A stretch of 33,159 bases of DNA, taken from NCBI GenBank assembly GCA_902794405.1, contig CADBHI010000035.1, positions 1 to 33,159 on the forward strand. The letters run 5' to 3'. Positions 1 through 8,580 of this stretch are shown here, piece by piece. Position numbers and translations under genes: made by a program. Within the stretch, counting starts at the first letter, position 1, and the number at the start of each line of letters is the position of its first letter. Origin of the DNA: an uncultured Prevotellaceae bacterium (GTDB taxonomy: Bacteria; Bacteroidota; Bacteroidia; Bacteroidales; Bacteroidaceae). Under the pieces are notes generated by a model. It was not told the DNA's origin, did not search any database, and saw nothing but the letters and a program-made list of their open reading frames with translations.

Positions 1-145
1 GCGTGCCCTGAAGGAGAGCTGCGTGTTCGAGGCTCACGACCTGGTGAAGACTCAGTACAAGATGATCGACGGTAAGCGTAAGAGCTACCAGGAGCGCACT
101 CCGCTGAGCACCTACGCCATCGCGAACTACGAGCCGGAACCGTAA
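1..145 (+). CDS. C-terminal fragment of an unrecognised protein
   Basis: An open frame runs from base 2 to the TAA at 143-145 and gives about 47 residues ending in IANYEPEP. The gene begins outside the window. The fragment is rich in charged residues and has no membrane segment, signal or motif that I recognise, so I assign no function. It is followed within 10 bases by the inverted heptamer arrays, which may serve as its terminator. Confidence 0.6.
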   Translation, partial: RALKESCVFEAHDLVKTQYKMIDGKRKSYQERTPLSTYAIANYEPEP

Positions 146-152
146 TCTTTTT

Positions 153-310
153 GTGGATGGAGGATGGTGGATAGTGGATAGAGGATGGTGGATAGTGGAT
201 AGAGGATGGTGGATAGAAAATGATATTCAGCGGAATAACAAATCTCAATCCACCATCCACAATCCACCATCCACAATCCACAATCCACCATCCACAATCC
301 ACCATCCACT
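153..310. repeat. Inverted pair of 9-copy heptamer arrays
   Basis: Bases 153-215 are nine consecutive heptamers of the form G(T/A)GGAT(G/A). Bases 248-310 are nine heptamers of the form ATCCAC(C/A/T), which is the reverse complement of the same word. The 32-base spacer (216-247) is not repetitive. The left array also shows a 21-base higher-order period (161-181, 182-202, partial 203-216). The two arms could pair imperfectly into a stem of about 60 bp. The element sits between the end of one gene and the promoter of the next. Any function, such as termination or mRNA end protection, is inferred. Confidence 0.85.
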
Positions 311-358
311 AATAATCAACACTAACCACTCACCCTTCACCAATTTTATTTCGTTTTT

Positions 359-390
359 TTTGGCAGTTAGAGATATTATGACTATCTTTG
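359..390 (+). promoter_or_regulatory. Bacteroidetes-type promoter of the RelA/SpoT-like operon
   Basis: TTTG at 359-362 and TATCTTTG at 383-390 are separated by 20 bases. This matches the Bacteroidetes primary sigma consensus (TTTG, 19-21 bases, TAnnTTTG). Transcription should start a few bases after 390, leaving a leader of roughly 15-20 bases before the ATG at 413. The surrounding 46 bases (350-395) recur almost unchanged at 20877-20922, upstream of the MalY-like aminotransferase. Confidence 0.8.
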
Positions 391-412
391 CAGCAAGCTT
401 TTCGAAAAACTT

Positions 413-1498
413 ATGGAATATCAACTTGACTCACACGGTGAAATGCTGATGGAGCAGTACCGTGAACGGATTCCCGTCTATGAGCGTCTGTCTCAATTGG
501 CCGACAAGGCATTGCGTTCTGCACTCAATGCCCAGAACGTGAGAGTGACCACCATGGAATATCGCATCAAGACGGAATCGTCGCTGGCCGGGAAACTGGA
601 ACTGAAGGGTGCTAAGTACCGCACGATTAGCAACGTGACCGACATCGTGGGACTGCGGGTGGTGACGTTCTATAGCGATGACGTAGACAAGGTGGCGGCC
701 ATCGTGGGCGATATCTTTGTAGTCGATAGGACCAACTCTGTAGACAAGCGCAAGCTGCATCGCTTGGATAGCTTTGGCTACAACTCGCTGCACTACATCT
801 GCCGGTTGCCGAAGACGATTGTTGACGATCCGGAAATGCCATTGCTCAATGAAATATCTTTCGAAATACAGATGCGCACGGCCCTGCAGCACGTATGGAG
901 CACGCTCGACCACGACACCAGCTACAAGGGTGACGTGAAGATTCCACCTGAGTATTTGCGACAGTTCAACCGTCTGGCCGGTATGCTGGAGCTGATGGAC
1001 GATGAGTTCAGTAGACTGCGCAATGTGCTGGTTGACTTTCGCCGCCGGATGTTAGCTCTCGAGGCTTCCGGACAGCTCGACGAGGTCGTCCTGAATTCCG
1101 ACACGTTCCGCCACTATTTAGAGACGCGGCCCTTCGACCGCCTGAACAAGCGCATAGCAGCCATCAATCAGGCCGAGCTGTACGCCGTGCCGATGATGCA
1201 GTACCTGCGTGTGCTCAAGAAATTGGGCTTCGAGACCCTTGGCGACGTGAATCGCCTGGTTGAGGACTACAGCGATGATGCCTACAGGCTGGCTGTTTCA
1301 CAGTTTGGAGCTACCGACCTGGATATTCTCTCAGAGAACATCGGCATCCAGAATCTCTGCTATGCCTATGTGCTGAAGCAGGGCAGCGGCCCGGCGGGCA
1401 TCTGTCAGATCATTGATTTGCTGAACGGCTATGACCCCAGCAACATGAATATCGCCAAGGAACTGTTTGAACGGACTCAGAAACTATCATTAGGATAA
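413..1498 (+). CDS. RelA/SpoT-domain (p)ppGpp synthetase-like protein
   Basis: The 361-residue protein carries a RelA/SpoT nucleotidyltransferase domain in its first half. R51, K53 and K61 fall in a RIK-type substrate loop, D77 lies in DIVGLRV, GYNSLHY is at 122-128 and EIQMRT at 151-156, followed by an H-W-x-x-x-x-H pattern (160-167). These match the pyrophosphate-transfer motifs of alarmone synthetases, which make ppGpp from ATP and GDP/GTP. There is no N-terminal HD hydrolase and no TGS/ACT region, so it is a stand-alone synthetase type. The last 190 residues are probably helical and of unknown role. It heads a run of six closely spaced genes. Some stand-alone RelA-domain proteins are toxins that modify tRNA or make other alarmones; no antitoxin-like gene adjoins this one, so the product is not settled. 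Confidence 0.82.
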   Translation: MEYQLDSHGEMLMEQYRERIPVYERLSQLADKALRSALNAQNVRVTTMEYRIKTESSLAGKLELKGAKYRTISNVTDIVGLRVVTFYSDDVDKVAAIVGDIFVVDRTNSVDKRKLHRLDSFGYNSLHYICRLPKTIVDDPEMPLLNEISFEIQMRTALQHVWSTLDHDTSYKGDVKIPPEYLRQFNRLAGMLELMDDEFSRLRNVLVDFRRRMLALEASGQLDEVVLNSDTFRHYLETRPFDRLNKRIAAINQAELYAVPMMQYLRVLKKLGFETLGDVNRLVEDYSDDAYRLAVSQFGATDLDILSENIGIQNLCYAYVLKQGSGPAGICQIIDLLNGYDPSNMNIAKELFERTQKLSLG

Positions 1499-1519
1499 AG
1501 GTAATTAATTTAACAGCTT

Positions 1520-3094
1520 ATGAAGAAGTGTTTATATGTGTTGGTCATAGGACTATTGGCCTTGGCCTCGGAAGTACAGGGACAACCCTTGTTGAAGACG
1601 CACGTGGAAACGGGCGATGTTGAAGGAATCACCGACGGTGACCTGGCCGTTTATCGTGCTATCCCCTATGCGGCACCACCTGTTGGCGACCTCCGCTGGA
1701 AGGCTCCCCAGCCTGCCGCAGCATGGGAGGGTGTGAGGGTATGCGATAAGTTCGGCCCCCTGCCTCCACAGCCTACGCGTCCGGGTCGTACGGCAGACAT
1801 GATGAGCGAGGACTGCCTGTATCTGGGCATTGCCACACCTGCCAAGTCGGCTGCCGACCGTCTGCCCGTGATGGTATGGATTCATGGTGGTGGCTTCCAG
1901 ACGGAATGGTATGGCGGCGACCTGTGGACGAGCCTGGCCCGTCGCGGAGTGGTGATCGTCAGCGTTGAGTATCGTACTGGCGCATTGGGCTTCATGGCTC
2001 ACCCCGAGCTGACCAAGGAGTCGCCCGAGGGCCATTCCGGCAACTATGGCCTGCTCGACCAGATCTACGCCCTCAAATGGGTGCAGCGCAACATCGCGAA
2101 CTTCGGTGGCGACCCCTCTAAGGTGACCATCTTTGGCGAGTCGGCTGGCGCTATCAGCTGCAGCATGCTTTGCGGCTCTCCGTTGGCAGCAGGTCTCTTC
2201 CGTGCGGCCATCAGTCATAGCGGCGGCTCGTTTGCCCCTTGGAAAGACCAGCCTCGCTCCCTCGGTATGGATGCCTCGCAAAAGGGTGCCGAGCAGCAGG
2301 GCCTTGCCTTCCAGAAGCATCTTAAGAAAAAGAACATCAAGCAGATGCGCAAGCTGTCGGCCATGGAGCTCTGCGACGGTAACGTGGGCTTCAGCGGCTT
2401 CTGGCCTTGCGTTGACGGCTACGTCATCTGCGACGACCAATATCGTCTCTACGAGCGTGGCGAATACAATGACGTGCCCGTTATCGTGATGACCAACAGC
2501 GACGAGGGTGCTCTCTTTGCTCCCGGCAACATCAAGGCCGAGGACTATCAGAAGACCGCTCAAGGCATTTTCGGTTCCTTTGCCGACGAGGCGATGAAGG
2601 TTTATCCCGGCAATACCGACGATGAGGCCTGGCACGCCTTTGGCGACGCTTTCCGTGACATGGGCTTTGCATGGCCTTCCTTTGCCTGGGTGAGCCTGCA
2701 GGCCAAGACGGGCAAGAGTGCCGCCTACGCTGCCTATCTCGCCCAGCCCTCAAAGCGCAGCTTCTCGCAGGATCCGCGCCGTAAGGGTGTGGCCCATGCC
2801 GACGATATCATGTACCTGAACAACGAGTTCATCGGCCAGCCCGACAAGTATCCCCATGAGGCAGCTGTGGCCGAGATACTCCAGCAATATTGGGTGAACT
2901 TCGCCAAGACGGGTAATCCCAATGGCAAGGGGCTGCCTTATTGGCCCACTTTCGATGCCGCCCAGCCTACCACGATGCAGTTCAGCAACGGCGCATCGCT
3001 CATCATGGTGCCCAACCGCGACAAGATAGACTTCGTAGACCGTTTCTACAAGGCCATGCGCGAAGAGACTGAAATGTCTCGCAGTAGTCAATGA
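1520..3094 (+). CDS. Type B carboxylesterase, secreted
   Basis: The 524-residue alpha/beta hydrolase belongs to the carboxylesterase type B (CE10-like) family and hydrolyses carboxylic esters of unknown identity. A signal peptide is visible (residues 1-21, ending near VQG). The oxyanion-hole HGGG is at 122-125, the nucleophile S208 lies in GESAG, the acid E329 in SDEG and H426 in a VAHADD context, so the triad is complete. Length is normal for the family. It starts 21 bases after the RelA-like gene and its stop overlaps the next start (ATGA). Export to the periplasm or surface next to a GH16 enzyme suggests de-esterification of dietary material, but the substrate is inferred. Confidence 0.88.
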   Translation: MKKCLYVLVIGLLALASEVQGQPLLKTHVETGDVEGITDGDLAVYRAIPYAAPPVGDLRWKAPQPAAAWEGVRVCDKFGPLPPQPTRPGRTADMMSEDCLYLGIATPAKSAADRLPVMVWIHGGGFQTEWYGGDLWTSLARRGVVIVSVEYRTGALGFMAHPELTKESPEGHSGNYGLLDQIYALKWVQRNIANFGGDPSKVTIFGESAGAISCSMLCGSPLAAGLFRAAISHSGGSFAPWKDQPRSLGMDASQKGAEQQGLAFQKHLKKKNIKQMRKLSAMELCDGNVGFSGFWPCVDGYVICDDQYRLYERGEYNDVPVIVMTNSDEGALFAPGNIKAEDYQKTAQGIFGSFADEAMKVYPGNTDDEAWHAFGDAFRDMGFAWPSFAWVSLQAKTGKSAAYAAYLAQPSKRSFSQDPRRKGVAHADDIMYLNNEFIGQPDKYPHEAAVAEILQQYWVNFAKTGNPNGKGLPYWPTFDAAQPTTMQFSNGASLIMVPNRDKIDFVDRFYKAMREETEMSRSSQ

Positions 3095-4518
3095 ACGAAT
3101 GGATAACTGCCATCAATGATGCGCTGTGGACCTATGTGCTGGTAGCTGCGCTGGTGGGGTGTGGACTATGGTTTACATGGCGCACCCGCTTTGTGCAGTT
3201 CCGCATGGTGGGTGAAATGCTGAGGCTGCTCACCGACTCGGCTGTGGACACGATTGAGACACAGGTCAAGGAGAAGGGAGAAGAGGGCAGGAGGCGCCAC
3301 ATATCCTCGTTTCAGGCTTTTGCCGTGTCTGTGGCCACCCGTGTGGGCACGGGTAACTTGGCAGGCGTAGCCTCGGCTATTGCCATTGGCGGTCCGGGAG
3401 CCGTGTTCTGGATGTGGGTGATTGCCCTTATCGGGTCGGCAACGGCGTTTGTGGAGTCGACGCTGGCGCAGCTGTTTAAGCTCAGGCATAAGGATTCGTT
3501 TATCGGCGGACCGGCCTACTATATTGAGCGGGGATTGCATCAGCATTGGATGGCCATCACGTTTGCCGTGCTGATTACCGCGCAGTTCGGTTTGTCGAAC
3601 AACTCCATTCAGGCCAACACAATTTGTGCTGCCATGCAGGAAGCCTTCGGATGGTCGCCCGTTTGGGTGGGAGCCGTCTTGGCCGCCCTTGCGCTGTTCA
3701 TCGTCTTCGGAGGCATCCATCGCGTGGCCCAGGTCAGTAGCGTCATGGTGCCGGTGATGGCGATTGGCTATCTGGTGTTAGCCGTTGTCATTATCGTGAT
3801 GAACATTCACGAGATGCCGCATGTGTTCAAGCTGATTGTGTTCAACGCTTTCGGCTTCGAACAGATGGCAGGCGGCGGACTTGGTGCCGCCATCATGAAC
3901 GGCGTGAAACGCGGACTCTTCTCGAACGAGGCAGGTGAAGGTAGTGCGCCCAACGTGGCGGCTACGGCTACCGTGAGCCATCCAGTGAAGCAGGGTTTGA
4001 TCCAGGCCTTAGGCGTTTTCACCGACACGCTGGTCGTCTGTTCGTGTACGGCCTTCATCATCCTTATCAGCGGCCTCTACGATGCGTCCGACGCAAACGG
4101 TATTGCCCTTACACAGTCAGCTATGGAGTCGAAGGTAGGTAGCGCCGGGCCTGTCTTCGTGGCCATCGCCATTCTGCTCTTTGCCTTCTCCAGCATTATC
4201 GGCAACTACTATTATGGCGAGGCCAACATACGGTTTATTACGCAAAGCAAGTCGGTCATGACCGTCTATCGCATCTTCTCTGCTGGGGTGATGGTGATCT
4301 TCGGAGCCCTTGCCAGTTTCGAGTTAGCTTGGAACATCGTCGACTTCTTCATGCTCTTCCTCACGGCCTGTAACCTCATCGCCATAACGCTCTTAGGCCG
4401 CTATGTGTTCCGTCTGCTCGACGATTATCGGCAGCAGAAACGGCAAGGCATTAAGGACCCTGTATTTCATCGTGATTTGTTCCCCGAAATTAAAGACGTA
4501 TTAGAAGGATGGAAATAA
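3091..4518 (+). CDS. Alanine/glycine:cation symporter family protein
   Basis: The 475-residue multi-pass inner-membrane protein has about ten hydrophobic segments. Signatures of the AGCS family (sodium:alanine symporters) are present: GTGNLAGVA at 87-95, the following GGPGAVFWMW, and FSNEAGEGSAPNVAA at 277-291. Members take up alanine or glycine with Na+ or H+. The length is normal. Translation is probably coupled to the upstream esterase through the ATGA overlap at 3091-3094. The C-terminal tail is cytoplasmic and hydrophilic. Substrate choice between alanine, glycine and other small amino acids cannot be read from the sequence. Confidence 0.92.
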   Translation: MNEWITAINDALWTYVLVAALVGCGLWFTWRTRFVQFRMVGEMLRLLTDSAVDTIETQVKEKGEEGRRRHISSFQAFAVSVATRVGTGNLAGVASAIAIGGPGAVFWMWVIALIGSATAFVESTLAQLFKLRHKDSFIGGPAYYIERGLHQHWMAITFAVLITAQFGLSNNSIQANTICAAMQEAFGWSPVWVGAVLAALALFIVFGGIHRVAQVSSVMVPVMAIGYLVLAVVIIVMNIHEMPHVFKLIVFNAFGFEQMAGGGLGAAIMNGVKRGLFSNEAGEGSAPNVAATATVSHPVKQGLIQALGVFTDTLVVCSCTAFIILISGLYDASDANGIALTQSAMESKVGSAGPVFVAIAILLFAFSSIIGNYYYGEANIRFITQSKSVMTVYRIFSAGVMVIFGALASFELAWNIVDFFMLFLTACNLIAITLLGRYVFRLLDDYRQQKRQGIKDPVFHRDLFPEIKDVLEGWK

Positions 4519-5363
4519 TGAAGACTGCGATGGCAGTATTAGCCATGCTGACCGTGCCCCAGCTGCTACCGGCACAAGAGTGGAAATTGATCTGGAGCGA
4601 CGAGTTCAACGGCACAGGTCGCCCCGATGCCGCTACCTGGAACTACGAGGAGGGTTTCGTGCGCAACCACGAGGCACAATGGTATCAGGCCGACAATGCT
4701 TTCCTGCAGGACGGTCTGCTTGTCATCGAGGCCCGCAAGGAGCATCGTCCTAACCCCACCTATAGGGCCGACGGCCGGTATTGGGGGCAGCAGCGGCCTG
4801 ATATCGACTACACGTCGGCTTGTCTTACCTCGCAGGGCAAGCGTGAGTTCCTCTACGGACGGCTCGAAGTCTGTGCGCGCATCCCTGTGGATGGTGGCTC
4901 ATGGCCTGCCATCTGGACGTTAGGTAGTGGAATGCAGTGGCCTTCGTGTGGTGAAATCGACGTGATGGAGTTCTATCGCATCAAGGACGAGCCCCACATT
5001 CTGGCCAACGTGGCGTGGGGCAACGACCGTCCCTTTCAACCCGTGTGGAACAGCAAGAAGGTGCCTTTCACCCATTTTACTAATCGCGACGAGAGGTGGG
5101 CCCAGCGTTTTCATGTGTGGCGCATGGACTGGGACGAAACGAGCATCCGTCTATATCTGGACGATGAACTGATGAACGAGGTGCCACTCAGCACGACCGT
5201 CAACGGGAGCGTAGGCCGCCACCAGAATCCCTTTACGCGCAAGCAGTACATCCTGCTGAACCTGGCATTGGGAGGCGACTGTGGCGGCGAGATTGACGAC
5301 TCGGCCTTCCCTATGCGTTATGAAATTGATTATGTACGTATTTACGAACGTGTCAACAAATGA
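4518..5363 (+). CDS. GH16 family beta-glucanase (laminarinase-like)
   Basis: The protein of about 281 residues starts with a clear signal peptide (MKTAMAVLAMLTVPQLLPAQ) and continues with the GH16 beta-jellyroll. The catalytic signature GEIDVMEF gives the E-x-D-x-x-E pair near residues 146-151, and WSDEFNG and SWPAIWTL are typical of laminarinase-like members. It should hydrolyse beta-1,3 or mixed-linkage beta-glucan outside the cytoplasm. An upstream ATG at 4509 is possible, but the ATG at 4518 gives a canonical lysine-led signal peptide and a TAATG overlap with the symporter stop, so I chose it. The stop overlaps the LOG gene (ATGA). No carbohydrate-binding module is attached. Confidence 0.88.
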   Translation: MKTAMAVLAMLTVPQLLPAQEWKLIWSDEFNGTGRPDAATWNYEEGFVRNHEAQWYQADNAFLQDGLLVIEARKEHRPNPTYRADGRYWGQQRPDIDYTSACLTSQGKREFLYGRLEVCARIPVDGGSWPAIWTLGSGMQWPSCGEIDVMEFYRIKDEPHILANVAWGNDRPFQPVWNSKKVPFTHFTNRDERWAQRFHVWRMDWDETSIRLYLDDELMNEVPLSTTVNGSVGRHQNPFTRKQYILLNLALGGDCGGEIDDSAFPMRYEIDYVRIYERVNK

Positions 5364-5881
5364 AAATATGTGTGTTTTGTTCTGCCAACGGGCAGATTGA
5401 CCCTGACTTCTTCAGCGCCGCTGAGGAGTTGGGACGGTGGGCTGCTGAAAAGGGGCACACCATTGTATATGGCGGAGTCAACCAGGGACTGATGGAAGCA
5501 ATAGGCCGTGCGGCCCACGAAGCCGGCGCCCTCACCATTGGCGTGATTCCTACCATCGTAGAGAAGTCAGGCCGCAGGAGCGACTATGTCGACATTGATA
5601 TTCCCTGCGACAACTTGTCCGACCGCAAGCAGCTGATGATGGATCAGGCCGACGTGTTCGTGGCCCTACCCGGCGGCATCGGCACCCTCGACGAGATTTT
5701 CACCGTAGCAGCCTCCGCCACCATCGGCTATCACCAGAAACCCGTCGTCCTCTTCAACGTCAAAGGTTTCTGGAATCCCCTCGTCCAGTTGCTCGACAAC
5801 CTGAAAGCCCAGGGCATGGTACGTGGCGAGTGGCAGCAGTATATCAGAATCATCAGTTCGCTGGAAGAATTGGAAGAGTAA
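5360..5881 (+). CDS. LOG family protein (nucleoside 5'-monophosphate phosphoribohydrolase-like)
   Basis: The 173-residue single Rossmann-fold protein has the LOG signature PGGIGTLDE at 104-112 and the paired basic residues DRK at 88-90. Characterised family members remove the base from cytokinin riboside monophosphates or from AMP and related nucleotides. In bacteria without cytokinin signalling the physiological substrate is uncertain. It overlaps the GH16 gene by 4 bases (ATGA) and lies 19 bases before the sensor kinase. It is cytoplasmic, with no signal. The annotation lysine decarboxylase found in older databases for this family is not supported. Confidence 0.88.
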   Translation: MKICVFCSANGQIDPDFFSAAEELGRWAAEKGHTIVYGGVNQGLMEAIGRAAHEAGALTIGVIPTIVEKSGRRSDYVDIDIPCDNLSDRKQLMMDQADVFVALPGGIGTLDEIFTVAASATIGYHQKPVVLFNVKGFWNPLVQLLDNLKAQGMVRGEWQQYIRIISSLEELEE

Positions 5882-5900
5882 CACAAAAACCATATTAAAA

Positions 5901-7694
5901 ATGAAAAAACATCTATTTAGCCTTCTTACGCTACTCTTTTGCTTCTCGTTCGCTATTGCCGGGACTGAGGAAGCAAGGAAAGCGTCACAAATGTACCGTC
6001 AGTTCTGTACGCTCTATGACCAGGGCGACGACAGCGCTTTCTATCAACATGCGCTTGCCTTCGAAGACTTTCTGAAGAGTACGAACGACTGGAAATCCTA
6101 TTATAAGACGAAAACCAACGAGGGGTTCTATGACATCAAGCAGAAGAATCTGTTCCGAGCCATCGCGACTGCCCAGGATCTCGATGCCGATGTCAGGAGA
6201 AACAAGGATGTAGAGTATTACTACCTTCCTACTGCCCTGATGGGAAACATCTATCGCGCCAGCCACGATACCCGTAGGGCAGAAGAGTATTTCATCCAGG
6301 CTCTCAACGAAGTGGAAGACCGTGACCCCAAGTTTACGATGGTTACCCAACGCGACCTGGCCCAGTTGCTTTGTATCAAGGATCCTGTCAGGGCCATCGA
6401 GTATGTCACCCAGGCGGAACAGCTTGCCGTGAAGAAGGAGGATATGGAAAACCTTTCGCTTTCGAAAGCCATGAAACTCTATGTCCAGTTCCTCAATGGC
6501 TACAAGGCAGACTTCGAGAATACCTATCGTGAGTATGAGCAACTGCAGCAGCAAGGCGACACGGCGTTCAATCACCAGTATGACAATATGGTGGAGATAG
6601 CCCACCTTACCTTCGACGGTGCCTACGAGAAAGCCCTCGACAAGCTGAAGGAGGGCCGCATGTTTGTCGACAGTTTGCTGGTGGCTGCCACGATCTACAG
6701 CCATGCAGGAGATGTTGACAATAGTATCAAGGCCATGAAACGCAAGATCTTTGAGATGGATTCAGTGTTCAGTATCATCGAGGATGCCCAATACAACAGG
6801 ATGGCTACGGGTCGGACGCTGACGAGGACACGCGAGGAGGCTGCCGAAGGCAGGAAGTCTGTGAAACGACTCACCAACTGGATCATCGGTATCTCTGTGG
6901 CCTTCCTGATTATCTATATCATGGGCCGCCGTCGCCTGACGCGCATCATCTGGGATAAGAACAAGAAACTGAAGGTGGCCCTTGATCGCGCCGAAGAGTC
7001 GAGCCGCATGAAGTCGGCATTCATCAACAACATGAGCCACGAGATACGAACACCCCTGAATGCCATCGGAGGCTTCTCTACCGTTCTCTGCCAGCCAGGT
7101 ATCGAACTGAGCGAAGAGGAAAAGGAGAACCTGCAGGAGCGTATCACCTATAATGTAGACCTCATCGCAAACATCGTCAACGAGGTGCTGGAACTCTCGA
7201 AAAGTGAGAGCGAGAAGAACCTGCATCCTGATTCAGAGATGTCGGATGTCTTCATCAACACCCTGTGCCGTAAGTTGCTGCATTCAAAGTCAGATGATTC
7301 CAACGAGGGTGTAGAAACCCGATTCGTAACCGATGTTGCCGACGACTTCACGGTGTATACCCATCCGTCTACAGTAAACCGTATCCTGACGCATCTCTTA
7401 GATAATGCCCAGAAATTCACGGAGAAGGGTTATGTCGAACTTCGTTGCGAATATGACAAAGCCTCCCGTCAGGTCAAGTTGATTGTGGAGGACACTGGAG
7501 TAGGTATCAATCCTGAGGATAGGGATCGTATTTTCGACCGCTTTGAGAAAGCATCAGACAACTTTAAGGAAGGTATAGGTCTCGGACTGCCCATCAGCCG
7601 ACGACTCGCCAGTTCGATAAATGGAGAGATTATCCTCGATTCAAGCTATACCAACGGAAGCCGGTTCATTCTCTCAATACCGATGAAGAAATAG
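5901..7694 (+). CDS. Membrane sensor histidine kinase with helical-repeat sensor region
   Basis: The 597-residue protein has a signal peptide (1-20), a helical TPR-like periplasmic region (about 25-300), one membrane segment (about 327-343), a short coiled linker, a HisKA domain with the phospho-acceptor H380 in NNMSHEIRTP, and a HATPase domain with N502 (DNAQKF), DTGVG at 531-535 and GIGLGL at 558-563. No receiver or DNA-binding domain follows, and no response regulator lies nearby, so the partner is encoded elsewhere. The frame is open back to 5823, but the ATG at 5901 gives a proper signal peptide and sits 19 bases after the LOG stop. The 3' end overlaps the convergent CapA-type gene by 29 bases. 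Confidence 0.92.
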   Translation: MKKHLFSLLTLLFCFSFAIAGTEEARKASQMYRQFCTLYDQGDDSAFYQHALAFEDFLKSTNDWKSYYKTKTNEGFYDIKQKNLFRAIATAQDLDADVRRNKDVEYYYLPTALMGNIYRASHDTRRAEEYFIQALNEVEDRDPKFTMVTQRDLAQLLCIKDPVRAIEYVTQAEQLAVKKEDMENLSLSKAMKLYVQFLNGYKADFENTYREYEQLQQQGDTAFNHQYDNMVEIAHLTFDGAYEKALDKLKEGRMFVDSLLVAATIYSHAGDVDNSIKAMKRKIFEMDSVFSIIEDAQYNRMATGRTLTRTREEAAEGRKSVKRLTNWIIGISVAFLIIYIMGRRRLTRIIWDKNKKLKVALDRAEESSRMKSAFINNMSHEIRTPLNAIGGFSTVLCQPGIELSEEEKENLQERITYNVDLIANIVNEVLELSKSESEKNLHPDSEMSDVFINTLCRKLLHSKSDDSNEGVETRFVTDVADDFTVYTHPSTVNRILTHLLDNAQKFTEKGYVELRCEYDKASRQVKLIVEDTGVGINPEDRDRIFDRFEKASDNFKEGIGLGLPISRRLASSINGEIILDSSYTNGSRFILSIPMKK

Positions 7695-8580
7695 GTATGG
7701 TTTCTACGGTGAAACCGTCCTTACTTATTTTCAGTCGTACCAGGCAGGCACGGCTGTTGATGGGTTTGGGTTGGTCGAAGATAAAGTTGCCGATGCTGTA
7801 ATAAATCTTATGGCCACGGAAGTCCTCGATGGTCTGAAGGGTGTGGGTATGGTGACAAACCAGAATGTCGGCACCCGCCATGATGAGCTGATGAGCTTCC
7901 ATACGCTGACGGGGAACGGGCTGGAGGGTGTGTTCTGCACCCCAATGAAGTGAGACAATGACGACGGCGGTAGAGTCTTCTTGTTTTAGGCGGTGGACGC
8001 ATTCAAGCAGCGAGTCCATCGGCTCCTGGCTAACGCAAGGCTTATCCGGGAGATAGGCATAGTTCTCAAGGGCCAGCCTCAGCGACGGCACAAGCCAAAC
8101 CTTGCGCGGCTCAAAGGCTAACAATACAGGCTGTGAAGCCTCTTTCATGTTGGCACCAGCCCCAATGGGTACCATGCCCGCTTCGATGATGTTGCGACGG
8201 GTGTCCATCAGTCCTTCGCGCCCTTGGTCGATGGCGTGGTTGTTGGCAAGGTTCAGGTGGGTGATGCCGTGACGGCGCAACACCTCAAGCCACTCAGGCT
8301 CTGCACGGAATATAAACTGCTTGAAGACGGGGGCCTGAATGCGGGTAGCAGGGCACTCCAAATTACCCACGACCACCTGCGCCTCACGGAATATGGAATC
8401 GACACCTGCGGTAAAGAGGTGGTCGGCTCCGTAACGTTCTATCACCCGCCTCACGCCGCGGTCGAGCATAATGTCGCCGGTGAGGATTATGGTGAAGGGT
8501 GCGCTCGTCTCGCTTTGCTCGCCGAGCGCACCCTTCACCAACAATAAGCTAACAACCAGAACTATAGAAAACCTCTTCAT
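7666..8580 (-). CDS. CapA family protein, secreted metallophosphatase-like
   Basis: The 304-residue protein has a signal peptide (about 1-20) followed by a CapA / PGA_cap domain of the calcineurin-like metal-dependent fold. TGDIMLDR is at 34-41, GNLE at 72-75, NNH at 113-115, H212 and H217 in HWGAEH, and H243/H244/H246 in CHHTH. Founders of the family take part in poly-gamma-glutamate capsule export or release, but many Bacteroidetes homologues stand alone and their substrate is unknown. No capB or capC neighbours exist here. The start lies 32 bases inside the DUF3160 gene, so the two are co-transcribed. The 3' end overlaps the convergent kinase gene. Confidence 0.87.
   Translation of the reverse strand: MKRFSIVLVVSLLLVKGALGEQSETSAPFTIILTGDIMLDRGVRRVIERYGADHLFTAGVDSIFREAQVVVGNLECPATRIQAPVFKQFIFRAEPEWLEVLRRHGITHLNLANNHAIDQGREGLMDTRRNIIEAGMVPIGAGANMKEASQPVLLAFEPRKVWLVPSLRLALENYAYLPDKPCVSQEPMDSLLECVHRLKQEDSTAVVIVSLHWGAEHTLQPVPRQRMEAHQLIMAGADILVCHHTHTLQTIEDFRGHKIYYSIGNFIFDQPKPINSRACLVRLKISKDGFTVETIPISSSVLRE
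7697..7718 (+). terminator. Possible terminator hairpin of the sensor kinase operon
   Basis: Immediately after the kinase stop, ATGGTTTC (7697-7704) pairs with GAAACCGT (7711-7718) across a 6-base loop, with one T-G pair. A moderately T-rich stretch follows. The hairpin lies inside the coding sequence of the opposite-strand CapA-type gene, so coding constraint may be its only cause. Confidence 0.35.

Noticed and set aside
153-310. CRISPR-like array
   Set aside because: The units are contiguous heptamers without spacers, and the two halves are in inverted orientation.
153-449. 98-codon open frame and the opposing frame over the heptamer arrays
   Set aside because: They encode repetitive W/D/G or S/T/I/H/P strings produced by the repeats and overlap the promoter of the RelA-like gene.
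1520-5363. Polysaccharide utilisation locus
   Set aside because: There are carbohydrate-related enzymes but no SusC/SusD pair or hybrid regulator, and the operon mixes unrelated functions.
5823-5900. N-terminal extension of the sensor kinase
   Set aside because: It overlaps the LOG gene and would bury the signal peptide that begins at 5901.
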